A stretch of DNA of 64,000 bases from Rachycentron canadum (GCA_038496675.1 CM076658.1:11414904-11478903), one strand, 5' to 3'; numbered from the stretch's first letter, positions 21,815-32,800 are shown. A program made the numbers and translations. Notes: generated by a model not told the origin, from the letters alone.

Positions 21815-22040
21815 CACAGCTGCGGAGTGATGACCATGTCTTTACAGTTCTTGGCGCAGGAAACAATTGAAGAGAGAGGGGGGGGGGGGGTCTCCCTTCA
21901 CTGGGCAGAGATTCCCAGCTCCTTAAAGACAAGCGGCGTCCATAGAGGTCCACATCCAATATATCTGTTTCTTCGTATTACAGACGTGGGCTGTACGGAA
22001 GCTAGAACATTGTGGAAAGTCAAAAAAAGTGCTGTGTTTG
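21815..22040 (-). promoter_or_regulatory. osbpl6: Probable osbpl6 5' untranslated exon and promoter
   Basis: The first coding exon begins with an acceptor, so a leader exon must lie at higher coordinates. The best candidate ends at 21815 with the donor CTGTG|gtaagg, inside the only GC- and CpG-rich block on this side of the gene. A CCAAT box on the minus strand lies at 22119-22115, which would fit transcription starting roughly around 22040. The upper limit is a guess. RNA data were not available. Confidence 0.5.
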
Positions 22041-22837
22041 CCTGTTTCCTTGAATGCGGGCTGTGATGCTCAGCTCGGCTCAGCTGCACTCCGCTCGCTC
22101 CTCCCTGCAGCAAGATTGGCTCTGAGCGGGAAGAAATCACCGGGGTGGATCGAACAGGGGGCGGACGGCGGCTGGTCACAAAACACGGCAATGGACTCAC
22201 GCGGAGCTCAGACTCGGGGGGGCGAAAAACTTCAGGACCATCCTGCACTGCAAAGACTGGACGATACCAAACACGGAAAAGCGGGTAACAGGGTAACCAC
22301 CCAGTTGCCCCACACCTCCCCTGGTGGAAAAAAAACACTATTGAATTTGAAATATATTAATATTTCTGTCATGACCGACGTTGCACACGCACTGACAAAG
22401 GATTGTACCATCTATAAAGGGTATATGAAAATGATCATGTTGAACAATTTTCACAGTATCTTTTTATACTTTAAATATTCATCACCACTTCATTTTCTCA
22501 GTGAGGTTACAGAATATTCAGTAATTTATTTAAGAGCAGTTCCTTCACATACATGGTCAAAAAAAATCATTCACAATTCCTCTGTCAAAAGGAGCATGCA
22601 AAAAACAAACAGAAAACAAACAAACAAAATAGATACTTACTACTACTATACTACTTGATAAGTCTATCAAGATAAATATAGATAGGCTACATAGATTAAA
22701 ACGAACATTAGCCCACTGTAATTTTACAGGCTGTCTGCCTATAACTTCATGATACTGTCCATAATAATATATAGAGAGATAAGGGTTTAGGAATCAAAGG
22801 TGTGGTTTTTGGCTTATTTCATTAATACCTCAGTTTG

Positions 22838-23160
22838 ACTATTATCATGAGCTTTACTACATTGTCTCCAACGGCTCCAAAATGCTGCTGCTTGGCTTAG
22901 TACCAGCACAAAGAGGCAAAATTCACCCAGTACTTGAGTATTTACATTGGCTCATTTTAAGATTTAGAAATGATTTCAAAATTTTATTGCTCACCTTTAA
23001 GGACCTAAATGGCCTTGCTCCTAAATACCTTTCTGATGTATTGACCTAGTATATGTCCTCTCAACCAAAGAGATCTGCGGATGGAGCCCTGCTGTTTACT
23101 CCCTGGTCACAGCTTGTGACGATGGGTGACTGGGAGTCTGCTATCCGAGCCCCGTCCCCA
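22838..23160 (+). mobile_element. Decayed LINE fragment, C-terminal reverse-transcriptase region
   Basis: Conceptual translation with shifts and stops reads VLEYLHWLILRFRNDFKILL, then LTFKDLNGLAPKYLSDVL and later PWSQLVTMGD. This follows the usual LINE order (HWLPV..RI.FKILLL, FKALNGLAP.YL, R.RL...GDRAF). Only this end of the element is present, and it has internal stops. Confidence 0.8.
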
Positions 23161-23163
23161 CAA

Positions 23164-23230
23164 AACTAGTTTCCTGTTTAACTCAGACATGCTAGGACTT
23201 AGTGTGTCTGAGGTAAACAGGAAACTAGTT
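23164..23230. repeat. Near-perfect 25-bp inverted repeat
   Basis: The left arm 23164-23188 (AACTAGTTTCCTGTTTAACT plus CAGAC) pairs with the right arm 23206-23230 with one mismatch, around a 17-base loop. It lies directly after the LINE fragment. Confidence 0.9.
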
Positions 23231-25741
23231 CTTTAAATACTTTTTAAAAATAGCTTCCGTGAACATACTGAAATGTTTGACATATGTTGCTATTTATACC
23301 AATTACTCTTATTTATTTAATCTTATTCAATTGTAACAAACTTTAATAAGTTAATAAGCTTAATCAGTTAATCAAAACTGTTGCCAATTAATTTTCTGTC
23401 ATTTGACTAATATAATAATAATTATTATTATTTCAAGTCTAGCTCACTGGTCAGTTGTACTGTGGGGGCTATTCAGGGCCCAGTTTTGCCCACAGGTCCC
23501 CTGGGATGTTATATCTAGCCATTGGAGCCCCTTTACCTCCAGGCATTATGCTTACTAGACCCCCACCATATCAGAAAATATTATGACACAAATGATGATG
23601 AATTCAGCACCCCATACGTCACACATTACATAAGAACCCTTGGGGTGAAATATGGGCCAATGCTGGCACTGCAGACATACTATTTTTGATATCTTAACAG
23701 TGAAAACTGAGTCAGTCAGAATGTTTCCTGTAATCATCACCCATCTGAGAAGCTTTTAGCAGTTCTTTGCTGCTTTTACCTTTTTGTTTTAATTAGGCCA
23801 CATATAACTGCAGACTGTATGGTTGCCTGGCTCTGGCTCTCACTAACACACCCTTACAGCTAATGAGCAACAAACAAACACTCTAGTGGTGCAAAGTAAA
23901 TATGTGGATATGCAGATTCATGCATTTGATGTGATGATGTATCTTTTGCTTTTGGAAATGATTATTGTTATATTATTTTTACATAATTCAGTCACTGATC
24001 ACTCTCAGTAAATGTAAGTTTAAATAATAATAATAATAATAATAAATATTAAATTCTGCATGGACCAAAACAGAGCTAAATTTATTGGACTTAGTGCACA
24101 TTAAACAGGTGGAAATAAAGAGAGTGGGATACCCATGTTCCTTTTGGTCTAGCATGTTAACATTAATTAATTGCTATTGACATTTACATTACCAAGGCTA
24201 CAAACGTTCGCTTTGTGAATGGTCACAAGGTTGGAATAAAATTGTTAACAATTTAGCTGTTTTAACTGGCTGTGTAGACTTGGCAACGAGGGTTTAGTGA
24301 ATGCAACAAATATTTGAGTGAAACAATGAGATTACTAGTTAACTTTATGTCTCAAATACAGCAAGAGAAAAAATAACAATGGTTAATGAAGTGACCTCAG
24401 TTGTAGCCCAGAGTCAGTAAAAGCAGGACACGTTCTTATCCTGTTATACTGAATAACGAAAAGCAGGCAGGTTAGTATTAAGAGACAGTTACTAGTAGTA
24501 ATTACAGTCACTGAACACTTGAATAGGCAAAGTGTGATGCCTTGTTGCCCATTAGGATGTGGTGCTCCAGTGGCATGGTATCTTGGAAACCTGTACACTC
24601 CTGGGATATTTATACACAATGAGCTTTTTGGGGGAAGGTTTTATATGTGAAAGTAATTTGAGAGGTAGTCTCTTGGAAAGAGGAGCCATAAACTCTTCTC
24701 ATCTGTCTGTGCCTGTCTCAAAAAAGGTTGGATATCAAATTTCATGGCTGGTACATCCAGCGTGAACTCAGACATGCTCCAATTTAAGCTTTACCCTGTC
24801 TCACAGCTTGTCATTTCTAGAATAGCTCTTGACATGATTAAACATTTTCATTTTAAGGCTTTCTCTCCTAGAAGAAGGGGGGACTGTATGAATCCTGTAT
24901 GAGCAATAAAAGTGTGTGGGAAGGCAAAAGACAGACCATGAATGACAAGTCTGTAAATGAACTTTTAGCAACATGTCTTTTCCAGCAGTATGAAATGACA
25001 CACACTTTGCTATTTGCTGTTATACATGGCCACAGAAATATGGGTGAAAGCACCAGTAAAAATATTATTAATCCCAAACAGTGCAACTTGATTCAAATCC
25101 CATTTTAATATATTTTTTATGATTAAGTTGATATCTGATAATAGGAAAAATAAGATATATTATGCTCTGACACTGATATTGTCACAGTGGCATGGCTCAA
25201 ATCACTGTTTCCAATCATTTTGTGGATTTGCTGGTAACAAGAAAAATAATATGTATATATATATGAGGGCTGGCTCTGTCACTGGCTGGATGCTGTGGTG
25301 TGGAGGTGCACACAGAGGAAGGTGGCGAGGCCATACTACACTGTGTGGATTAGCCTCTTCATTTCATTGTGAAGGAGCAGAGGAGAGGCTGCACAGAAAG
25401 GCTCACCTCATGGTGCTGCAGGACAAAGAGACTCAGGTTATTGATCGTTTCTAGAGCCATAAGACTTTAAAACTCTCTCTGTAAGATAGTCAATCATTTT
25501 TAATGAACTTTGATTAATTAATTCCATTGTTGTTCTTATTATTTTATTGTTGTTGTTGAATTGATTTGTTCTCTTTGTCTTTTTACCTGAGCTGCTTGAC
25601 AACTTACAGTGGTCCCACCTCTGGTGGCCTTCTAACTAATTTGTTCATTGTTTCTGTGCACTGTGGGTTTTGGGTTTCAGTGAGTGCTGCTGTTAATGGC
25701 ACCAGAAAGAAGCTGTTGATCAGGCAGATGTGCCGGTTTAC

Positions 25742-25803
25742 CACGTGACCACAGGAGTCATTGAGCAGCAATGATGAAACCGGTCATGTGACTGATGACG
25801 TCT
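25742..25803 (+). promoter_or_regulatory. cycs: Proximal promoter elements of the cytochrome c gene
   Basis: Positions 25742-25747 are CACGTG (E-box, in CCACGTGACC). Positions 25784-25791 are TCATGTGA (E-box of the MITF/TFE type). Positions 25796-25803 are TGACGTCT, a CRE-like site with one mismatch to the palindrome. No TATA box is evident. Rat somatic cytochrome c is known to use CRE sites. Binding here is inferred from sequence alone. Confidence 0.5.
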
Positions 25804-25849
25804 GATGGGAGTAACTCCAGCGCGAGGAGGGACATTTGTGAATCACCAG

Positions 25850-25925
25850 CGACGGAGCCGGCAGGGCGACGACCAGGGGAATCAAAAGTCTCAATAAGTC
25901 GGTTGAAGGCTGAGATCGAGAAAAG
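25850..25925 (+). other. cycs: Cytochrome c 5' untranslated exon
   Basis: A GC-rich stretch ending GAGAAAAG|gtaaga at 25925, about 70 bases below the CRE-like site. The coding exon starts with an acceptor at 26594, so a leader exon is required and this is the obvious one. The 5' end is estimated. The following intron (25926-26594) contains a 27-base A run at 26096-26122. Confidence 0.7.
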
Positions 25926-26091
25926 GTAAGATGATGATTATAAAAATATGACGCTTTTCTGGTCGCTAGACTCAGTGTAGTATGTTTTTATGCGACTTAA
26001 AGGTGTCTCTGCCGGTTCCTTTCATGGCAACGTGGTCTATTGCCGGTCTTTCCGGAGACCAAGGAGGAAAAACGACTTTTTACCCCCAGAC

Positions 26092-26122
<31 letters not shown>

Positions 26123-26599
26123 TTGTGCCACATATTTACTTAAATAAGTATCTCAATTTAACTTACATTCATCGCCTTTAAAGCCCGTGTATATATGTTT
26201 ATTTTTGTCAAATGTAAGTGTCTAACATTGTTTGACATTTGGCTTGTATGAGATACTGTATAATATAACTTTGTCTTAACACAAATGTAGTGAAGGTATA
26301 TCATTACATAAGACAGCATTTGTTTAGTTAGAGACACTGTTACCTAAGTGAAGTTATCTAAGACAAGTTTGGTAACAATACCAGGTTGGTTGCGCAACCT
26401 GTAAATGAGCTCCCTCTTGTGGCTGAATGACAGTATCATTTGTATAACCTCAAACAAAGGCAGGCGAAATATATGACATAGTGTATCTTATATTATTATA
26501 GAAGTAACTTAACATAAGTCAGTGATTATTAAAATAAAATTTTATGTCAATGACTTAAGTGCCGTTGTCCTGTTTGTGTATTTGTCCTTCATAGGAATC

Positions 26600-26771
26600 A
26601 TGCCTGGAGACATTAACAAAGGCAAGAAGACATTTGTCCAGAAGTGTGCCCAGTGCCATACTGTGGAGAAAGGCGGAAAGCATAAGGTTGGGCCCAACCT
26701 TTGGGGTCTGTTTGGACGCAAAACAGGTCAGGCAGAGGGCTACTCCTACACTGATGCCAACAAAAGCAAAG
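26600..26771 (+). CDS. cycs: Cytochrome c coding exon 1 (57 codons plus 1 base)
   Basis: From MPGDINKGKK to TDANKSK and the first base of the Gly codon. It carries the CAQCH heme site. Donor AAAG|gtaagt. Confidence 0.96.
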
Positions 26772-27019
26772 GTAAGTGCGCACTTAGAGTTTTTTGAACA
26801 GTCCTAGGAACTGTGGCTAAATATACTTGGCTAAAACATGGTTCTCCACTGAGTCTGTTCTCTTTACTTCCAGGCATCATCTGGGATGAGGAGACCCTGA
26901 TGGTTTATTTGGAGAACCCCAAGAAATACATTCCAGGAACAAAGATGATCTTCGCTGGCATCAAAAAGAAGAATGAACGCACTGACCTTATAGAATATCT
27001 TAAGTCTGCAACTTCATAA
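26600..27019 (+). CDS. cycs: Cytochrome c, complete (join 26600-26771, 26874-27019)
   Basis: Heme protein of the mitochondrial intermembrane space. It shuttles electrons from complex III to complex IV and, once released, activates Apaf-1. The product is 105 aa with heme attachment CAQCH (residues 16-20), the axial Met in YIPGTKMIF, and GPNLWGLFGRKTGQ. The intron splits a Gly codon (GGC, residue 58), the conserved vertebrate position. The start is the first Met after the acceptor atag|GAATC. Oddities: an extra Pro after Met (MPGD instead of MGD), DEETLM where somatic mammalian CYCS has GEDTLM, and Val in LMVYLENP where Glu is nearly invariant. The C-terminus KSATS is like tuna cytochrome c. 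By position between osbpl6 and pde11a it may correspond to mouse testis Cyct. It is intact and spliced, so it is not a processed pseudogene. Confidence 0.96.
26874..27019 (+). CDS. cycs: Cytochrome c coding exon 2 (2 bases, 47 codons, stop)
   Basis: From GIIWDEETLM through the axial Met in GTKMIFAGIKKK to KSATS and TAA at 27017-27019. Acceptor acttccag. Confidence 0.96.
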
Positions 27020-27412
27020 AGACCTTATCATCTGTGCATCTTTGCCAATTTCTGCTTGAGACGCCAGGACTTATCATTCTTTTAAAATCAGGCAGAACAG
27101 AAACCAATCTGAGTGGTGTCGGCAGCTGTACCTCTGTTTTGATCCTCTATTGTGGTGGAGGAAATGATATCCCCTGGTTTTAACAGGACCCTTTTCTAAC
27201 ATAAATTATTAATACATATACTGTGCATTCTGAATGTGAAAGTTGTATTTTATGTTATCTAATTGACTGTCACCAATGTTACTCCAGAATTTCACAATTT
27301 ATAACTAAGTTGTCCTAATATTGTCTAGTCCAAGAATGAAAATGCTTCTCTGCTCTTGATTTGACTTTACCTCAACAGTCTTTTATTATGCCATGTTTGA
27401 AATTGCAAGTTG

Positions 27413-27418
27413 AATAAA
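27413..27418 (+). terminator. cycs: Cytochrome c polyadenylation signal
   Basis: AATAAA about 394 bases after the stop codon, followed by a GT-containing stretch. The 3' UTR is therefore about 27020-27435. Confidence 0.75.
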
Positions 27419-27439
27419 CCCGACACTAAACTTAATCTT

Positions 27440-28600
27440 TGAAATTTGTGCGATTGAAGTGAATATGTGGTTAATATTGGACTAGATGCAGGGTGTGAGT
27501 GATGATGGCATCCTATAATTTTCTCTGGTTTGTAGTATATCAGGATGATGAGATATATATATTACAGATCTTTGCAGCTCTTCATTTTTTTCCATCAGGG
27601 AGATGGAGAAATATTACATGATTTGTAATTCATTCATGTAATCGGTGCTTCAATGCTAGAGTTCTGGAGGTGGGACTTTATGTTCTTTTAATGTCTGTCA
27701 AGTCACATGTATACTGTATATTTTACTGTAATACTCAGTTACTTCTCCCTCTAAGTTGTTACTTGAACTTTGTACATTTAAGAATCTCATTGGTTTTGGG
27801 AAATTACACAAATGTCCTGAAGGCTACACATTTTTGAGGATGATGATTACTGTGAGGATTTTTGTCCTCTATTAAAGTTGATGAAGATTCTGCAGGTTGG
27901 CTGAAAGTTTTGTGAGTGCTTTTGTTGGATCATTTCTCAAAGACAAAAGCTGATTTTGTCTTGAGCTCGTTGTAAATGGGTGTAGGTCTACAACCTGGGA
28001 GGCCTTGGAGGTTCACTTTAAAGAGATCATATAACAGGTTACGTCCTTGATGGGACACAGCAGCAAAGACTGCTCCATTCATCAAAGTATGTCTGTTCAA
28101 GTCCAAGTTGTGGAGTATTGCTCCCTCTAGCGTTCACACACCGCACCTGCAAACACCCACCAACAATATGGTACAAAGGAATTTGATTTTCTGAAGTCCT
28201 CCTTCCACCAATAAAAGTCAGCTATTACATAACAAAAGCACTGCAAATCCCGCACTTGCCAAACTTTTGTCGGGTGTTAAAAAAAATGCTGGCTACTATT
28301 GAGATATATTTTTTATTAATGCTATGAAACACGTTTCTTCAGGCGGCAGTTTTTCACTTCGATTACTCTTGTCAGCCTCGCAGAACCATAACTGATGCTC
28401 ATTCAGAAAAATATTTCATGATACTGGAGCACAAGGTCAACAAACACGGGTGGTGGGGGGCTGAGCATGCTGAGCAAGTGATAGGCGAATCTATCCTAGT
28501 TCTCATCATCCTCGGCGTCGTCTTCATCACACTCAGCGCCTCTAAAGGAGGCAGACGGTTCAAACGGCCGGGGGCTTGGTGCTGAAGCGACCCTGCGCTC
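27440..28600. other. Intergenic region between cytochrome c and pde11a
   Basis: Only about 1.2 kb, ending in a GC-richer block from about 28500 that probably holds the pde11a promoter. No gene, RNA or named repeat is recognised. Confidence 0.6.
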
Positions 28601-28786
28601 CCGTGTGTGTGACGAAGCGAGCGTCAGCGGGACAGAGCCAACCACAGCCAGCGTCATTTGCACACAAGAAGACCCATACGACGGCGCTGCTCGCTGTAGT
28701 GGCTCTATGTTAGATTCCCCGTGCTCCTGAGAGTCAACACCTGAGCCTGAATTTGCCTCTACGCCGCTCTGCTCGGATCCGCTCCC

Positions 28787-29074
28787 ATGATTTCAATTTA
28801 ATTGGACGGCGAGGAGATGCTGTGGAGAGGTGTGCTGGTGCGCAAAGGGAGTCTCCATCCTTCCCCTCACAGAGTGGGAAGTGGATATGTAGCCAGAGCT
28901 TCAGGGGTGTTTCCAGCGTCTGCATCTTTGGAAGTTGTGGTATTCGACCGATTCTCTGCTTTGACCCTCAGCAAAGCCTCATAGATGGTATTTCTCTGCG
29001 CGACTTCGTGGATTTGGTTCACTGAGGACCACCAGAAGAACAGACATGGCAGTGCCAAATATGGTGTTCTCTGA
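28787..29074 (+). promoter_or_regulatory. pde11a: pde11a leader with three upstream open reading frames
   Basis: ATG 28787 starts a four-codon frame (MISI, stop). ATG 28817 starts a 55-codon frame ending TAG at 28984. ATG 28985 starts a 29-codon frame that overlaps the main start and ends TGA at 29072-29074. The main ATG at 29046 has a strong context (GAC before, G after). The arrangement would be expected to lower or regulate translation. Confidence 0.6.
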
Positions 29075-29834
29075 CGTGGAAAGTTTTCTGGACTCGCACC
29101 CCGAGTTGTTCGAGGACTACCTGAACAGAAAGGGGAATTATAGCATGGTGGAGAAATGGCTCAAGAATCACCAGGCGAGCAAAAGTCCGGCGGCTGCTGC
29201 TCCCGCCGAGCCGAGGGAGGAGAAGAGCGGCGCGTGCAAAGACAGCTGGGCGAGCAAATGTGACGGTCTGCAGCGGAGAGCCTCGCAGAAGGAGCTGCGC
29301 AAAACTTTCGCCAGATCAAAGGCCATCAATGTCAACAGGACATACGACGAGCATGTTAATTCAAGGGCCCAGGAGCCGCTGACGAGCATGAGGAGGAGAG
29401 CTCTGCTGAGGAAAGCGAGCTCTCTGCCCCCGACCACTGCGCACATACTGAGCGCACTGCTGGAGTCCAGAGTCAACATCCCCCAGTACCCGTCCACCGC
29501 CGTGGATTTTAAATATTACCTCAAAGAACACAACGAAAGAGAGTTTTTCCTAGAGCTTGTAAAAGACATATCTAACGACCTGGATCTAACGAGTCTCAGC
29601 TACAAGATCCTCGTGTTTGTTTGCATCATGGTGGATGCAGACCGGTGCTCCTTGTTTTTAGTGGAGGGAACAGGCAACAAGAAAACACTAGTGTCCAAAT
29701 TCTTTGACGTGCACGCTGGGACCACAGTGTTACCCTCAATGAATTCAGATGAAGTTCAAGTTCCGTGGGGGAAAGGGATCATCGGATATGTGGCTGAACA
29801 CGGAGAGACAGTGAATATTCCGGACGCTTATCAG
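29046..29834 (+). CDS. pde11a: pde11a exon 1 (residues 1-263)
   Basis: N-terminal regulatory region and most of GAF-A, ending GETVNIPDAYQ. Donor CAG|gtgcct. Reading on past 29834 is intron, including a (GA)n tract at about 29878-29897. Confidence 0.97.
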
Positions 29835-32800
29835 GTGCCTGCTCCTCTTAATGGATGCATGTGTGTGTGCAAGCGAGAAAGAGAGAGAGAGAGAGATCAT
29901 TTTCCTTTAGTCTGTCGTTTTATCTGTGCCAGTTAATTGATCATTAATCAGAGAGCTGAGTGTATTGAAATGAACACCAACAATAGTCAGATGGATGAAG
30001 CTTGTGACACAAAACATCACAGACTAATAAAAACTAGCCAATAAAGGAAAAGTCTAATAACCTCTTTTGTGGTTTCCATTGAATTTAAAAAAGTAAAGCA
30101 ACGTTAGATTACAAGGAGCAATAACACCAAAATGCTTTATGATGCCAACAGCTGCCCTTTAGGGTAGAAAAAAACTGATCCCTGGTTGGCTAAACATTTA
30201 CAATAGAAGTTACATTGCTTCACTGTCCGAACACAGTAGAAACACTTAAAGTCAGTACCTTATCCAAGCAAGATTTTATAGAGAAAACTTCAAACCATGC
30301 TGTTGTTTGTCACAATGCCTATATTGTAGGCTTTATCTGTTGTTGGTAAGATTTGAGTAATGCACTGTCATCTGAAAATAAAAGTGAAAACTGCATTTTT
30401 TGCAATGAGTGCTTACATTGTGTCTTCTGTTTTATACTGTCCCTATGAATTGCAGGATCGTCGCTTCAGTGATGAAATTGACAAGCTGACAGGGTACAAG
30501 ACAAAGTCTCTGTTGTGCATGCCCATCCGCAACAGCGATGGAGAGATCATAGGAGTTGCTCAGGCCATCAACAAGACTTTGAGTGGAGAACTCTTCACCG
30601 AAGACGATGAAAAGGTAATGTCAGTAAACAGTCAGTAAACAGGCTGGATGAGTATCACATCCTTGAGTATCATGCTGCCTCCTTGGATGCGTAGAATTTA
30701 TCAAGATTTTTGTGTTTGTGTTGTCTTGTCTCACAGCTCATCATTATCCTCTCAGTCCTTGTGCATTAAGTTTTTGTTTTCCTGACATGTAAACAGTAGA
30801 TTTCCATCTTCACTAAAATTCCCCACAGCTGTATATAGTTATAGTTTTCATGTTTACTTATTTGAATAAATCACTGAAAAGATGGACTAAATTACACCTT
30901 CTATCACCATTCTATAGTTTTTTGACAAATTTAACAGAAGAAGCAAAGAGAAGAAGATTTAATTTGGACATGGATTTCTTTTAATTAAAAATACACAATT
31001 AACCACATTGCTACATGGTTCTTTGGGAATAATATGGTAGTTTGGTCAGTCAATCTTGCAGCAGGGCACTAGAGAAAGCAATGTTAGTTGGTGAGATTTT
31101 TATGCTCCCCAGAGGACAGATCGTGACTTATAATCATAAGACGTAGAGGTGTTCCACGTCCTCTAGTTCCACCACATGTTGTTAATAATCTATATTTATG
31201 AAATAGTTCCAAATGTAACTTGTTAATTAACACAAAATCTAGTACAAACATTCATGGTTCCCTGATGATGTATCCTCATCACTGACCCTCTGACTTTGCA
31301 TCTAGAACCATCAACTTATGGATGAATTGCAATAAAATTTGGCGCTAACATGAATTTTTTTCCCACTAAATAAGATGTAATAACTTTGATGATGACGCTT
31401 TGTCCACCAGCATCATTGGGTAAATTTTACATTGTCCACTTTTTTGGTTCATGAGCAAATACCTGCAGAATGACATTCCCATCCACACAAATTGTCAATT
31501 TTAGCTTGGTCTCACACCAAACTAAGACAGTGAACATGGTAAACATTACTTGCAAACCATAAGCATGTTGGCAATGTCAGTGTAAGCATGTTGTCATGCT
31601 GACATTAGCACTTAGCCACAGTGGTGCCCAAACACAACTTATCAGAGCTGCTAGTGTGGCTTTTGACTCTTAGTCTTGTTATTATTGCAGCACAGGGAAA
31701 TGAAGTGCAGAGGAAAGTGTAGGCTTGAAGTAAATGCTCATTGTCCTCATGATTCATGTGTGGCATTTCAAAGATGCTACTCTTTTTTTGGGGTCGAATG
31801 TTGTTTTGCGGCGTTAGTGGTACACAAGCGAAACAGGGCTGTAGTGATGTGAGCAGTCATTTCTCAGAGCTGTCACTGTTGTTATACTCATGTTTGCAAT
31901 AGCAGATATATTAAATAAAGAGGGACTTCTCTGGAGTAAAAAAGGGATTTTTCTCTTATTTTATCCATTTTGTATGACAGTGTCTTGCGAGCATGGAACA
32001 TTGAATGTTGATTATTAAGACTGATGACAGTTTCTACAATTTCACTTTTCATGCTGGTTCCAAACATAGGCTCTTTCCTTTTGTGCAGTAATTAAAGTGT
32101 ATTTTTCCCACAGTAATCTAAAAAAGTATTTCAGATCAATATGAATCATATTATGTGTGCGGCTTCACATTAACAGAGCAATGCAGTATTTTCAAATAAT
32201 ATTTCATGTAGGTACAAGGAAAATTAGAAGTGACAGGACAGCACTACACTGCAGTGGTAGAAGAGTGATATTTTTTCAAATGAAAAATTATTAAACTGGT
32301 TCTGTTTAGTGTTTTTACAGTTATGGCTTTGGCAATTTTGCTTGTGTTTCAATATAGATATATTTAAATCAGACGTCATGTGTCGTTTCAGTAATGTTTC
32401 TCTGTGACAACACTGAAAAAGCAATACCTCCATTTGACTGAATTAGACTCTTATTTGAGATGTTGCCCAGATCACGTTTACTCATAGTTTGAATATAGCT
32501 AATGCTATGCTGTCATTCTCTCTCTCTTTCTTAGAATATTTAACAAGCAACACAAACTGCATATATGTTGTCTGATACACAGCAGGTAATGTTTTCTCTC
32601 TCTGTCTCTGCTGTTAATCATGTGTATAGTCAGAAAATGGATATCATCTTATTTAAAAAATTCACCCAACTCACTTGTCTGACATGAAGTACACTTGCCC
32701 TCAGACAAAGTCAGTGTTCGGTCTCTAGCTGGGTCATAGCATGTCTCTAAGCATTATCCAATTTGCAGTACCCAGTACGTAGCCCTTTGGAAGGTTGTAT

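Larger units (their letters stand above)
22341..25741. other. Intergenic region between osbpl6 and cytochrome c
   Basis: About 3.4 kb of AT-rich DNA. It holds the LINE fragment at 22838-23160, a palindrome at 23164-23230, a repeat fragment at 23335-23405 and (AAT)n at 24022-24045. I looked for RBM45, which lies between OSBPL6 and PDE11A in mammals, and saw no RRM motif. A GC-richer 25260-25440 stretch is open in one frame but has no recognisable domain. Confidence 0.6.

Noticed and set aside
22029..22658. 209-codon open frame on the plus strand
   Set aside because: It crosses the GC-rich osbpl6 promoter and then AT-rich DNA, has no domain, and its composition changes halfway. Probably chance.
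26522..26599. In-frame N-terminal extension of cytochrome c
   Set aside because: The open frame continues upstream of MPGD, but the acceptor atag|GAATC at 26594 shows these bases are intron. Cytochrome c has no cleaved presequence, so an extension would be unusual.
28753..29025. 90-codon frame in the pde11a leader
   Set aside because: No conserved features and no good start; the ATG-started uORFs in other frames were reported instead.
29835..29936. Extra 34 residues at the end of pde11a exon 1
   Set aside because: Reads past a good GT donor into a GA microsatellite. The next exon continues the family sequence exactly (PDAYQ then DRRF).
30360..30455. Open frame upstream of pde11a exon 2
   Set aside because: Intron sequence ahead of a clear attgcag acceptor; a possible alternative first exon was considered but nothing supports it.
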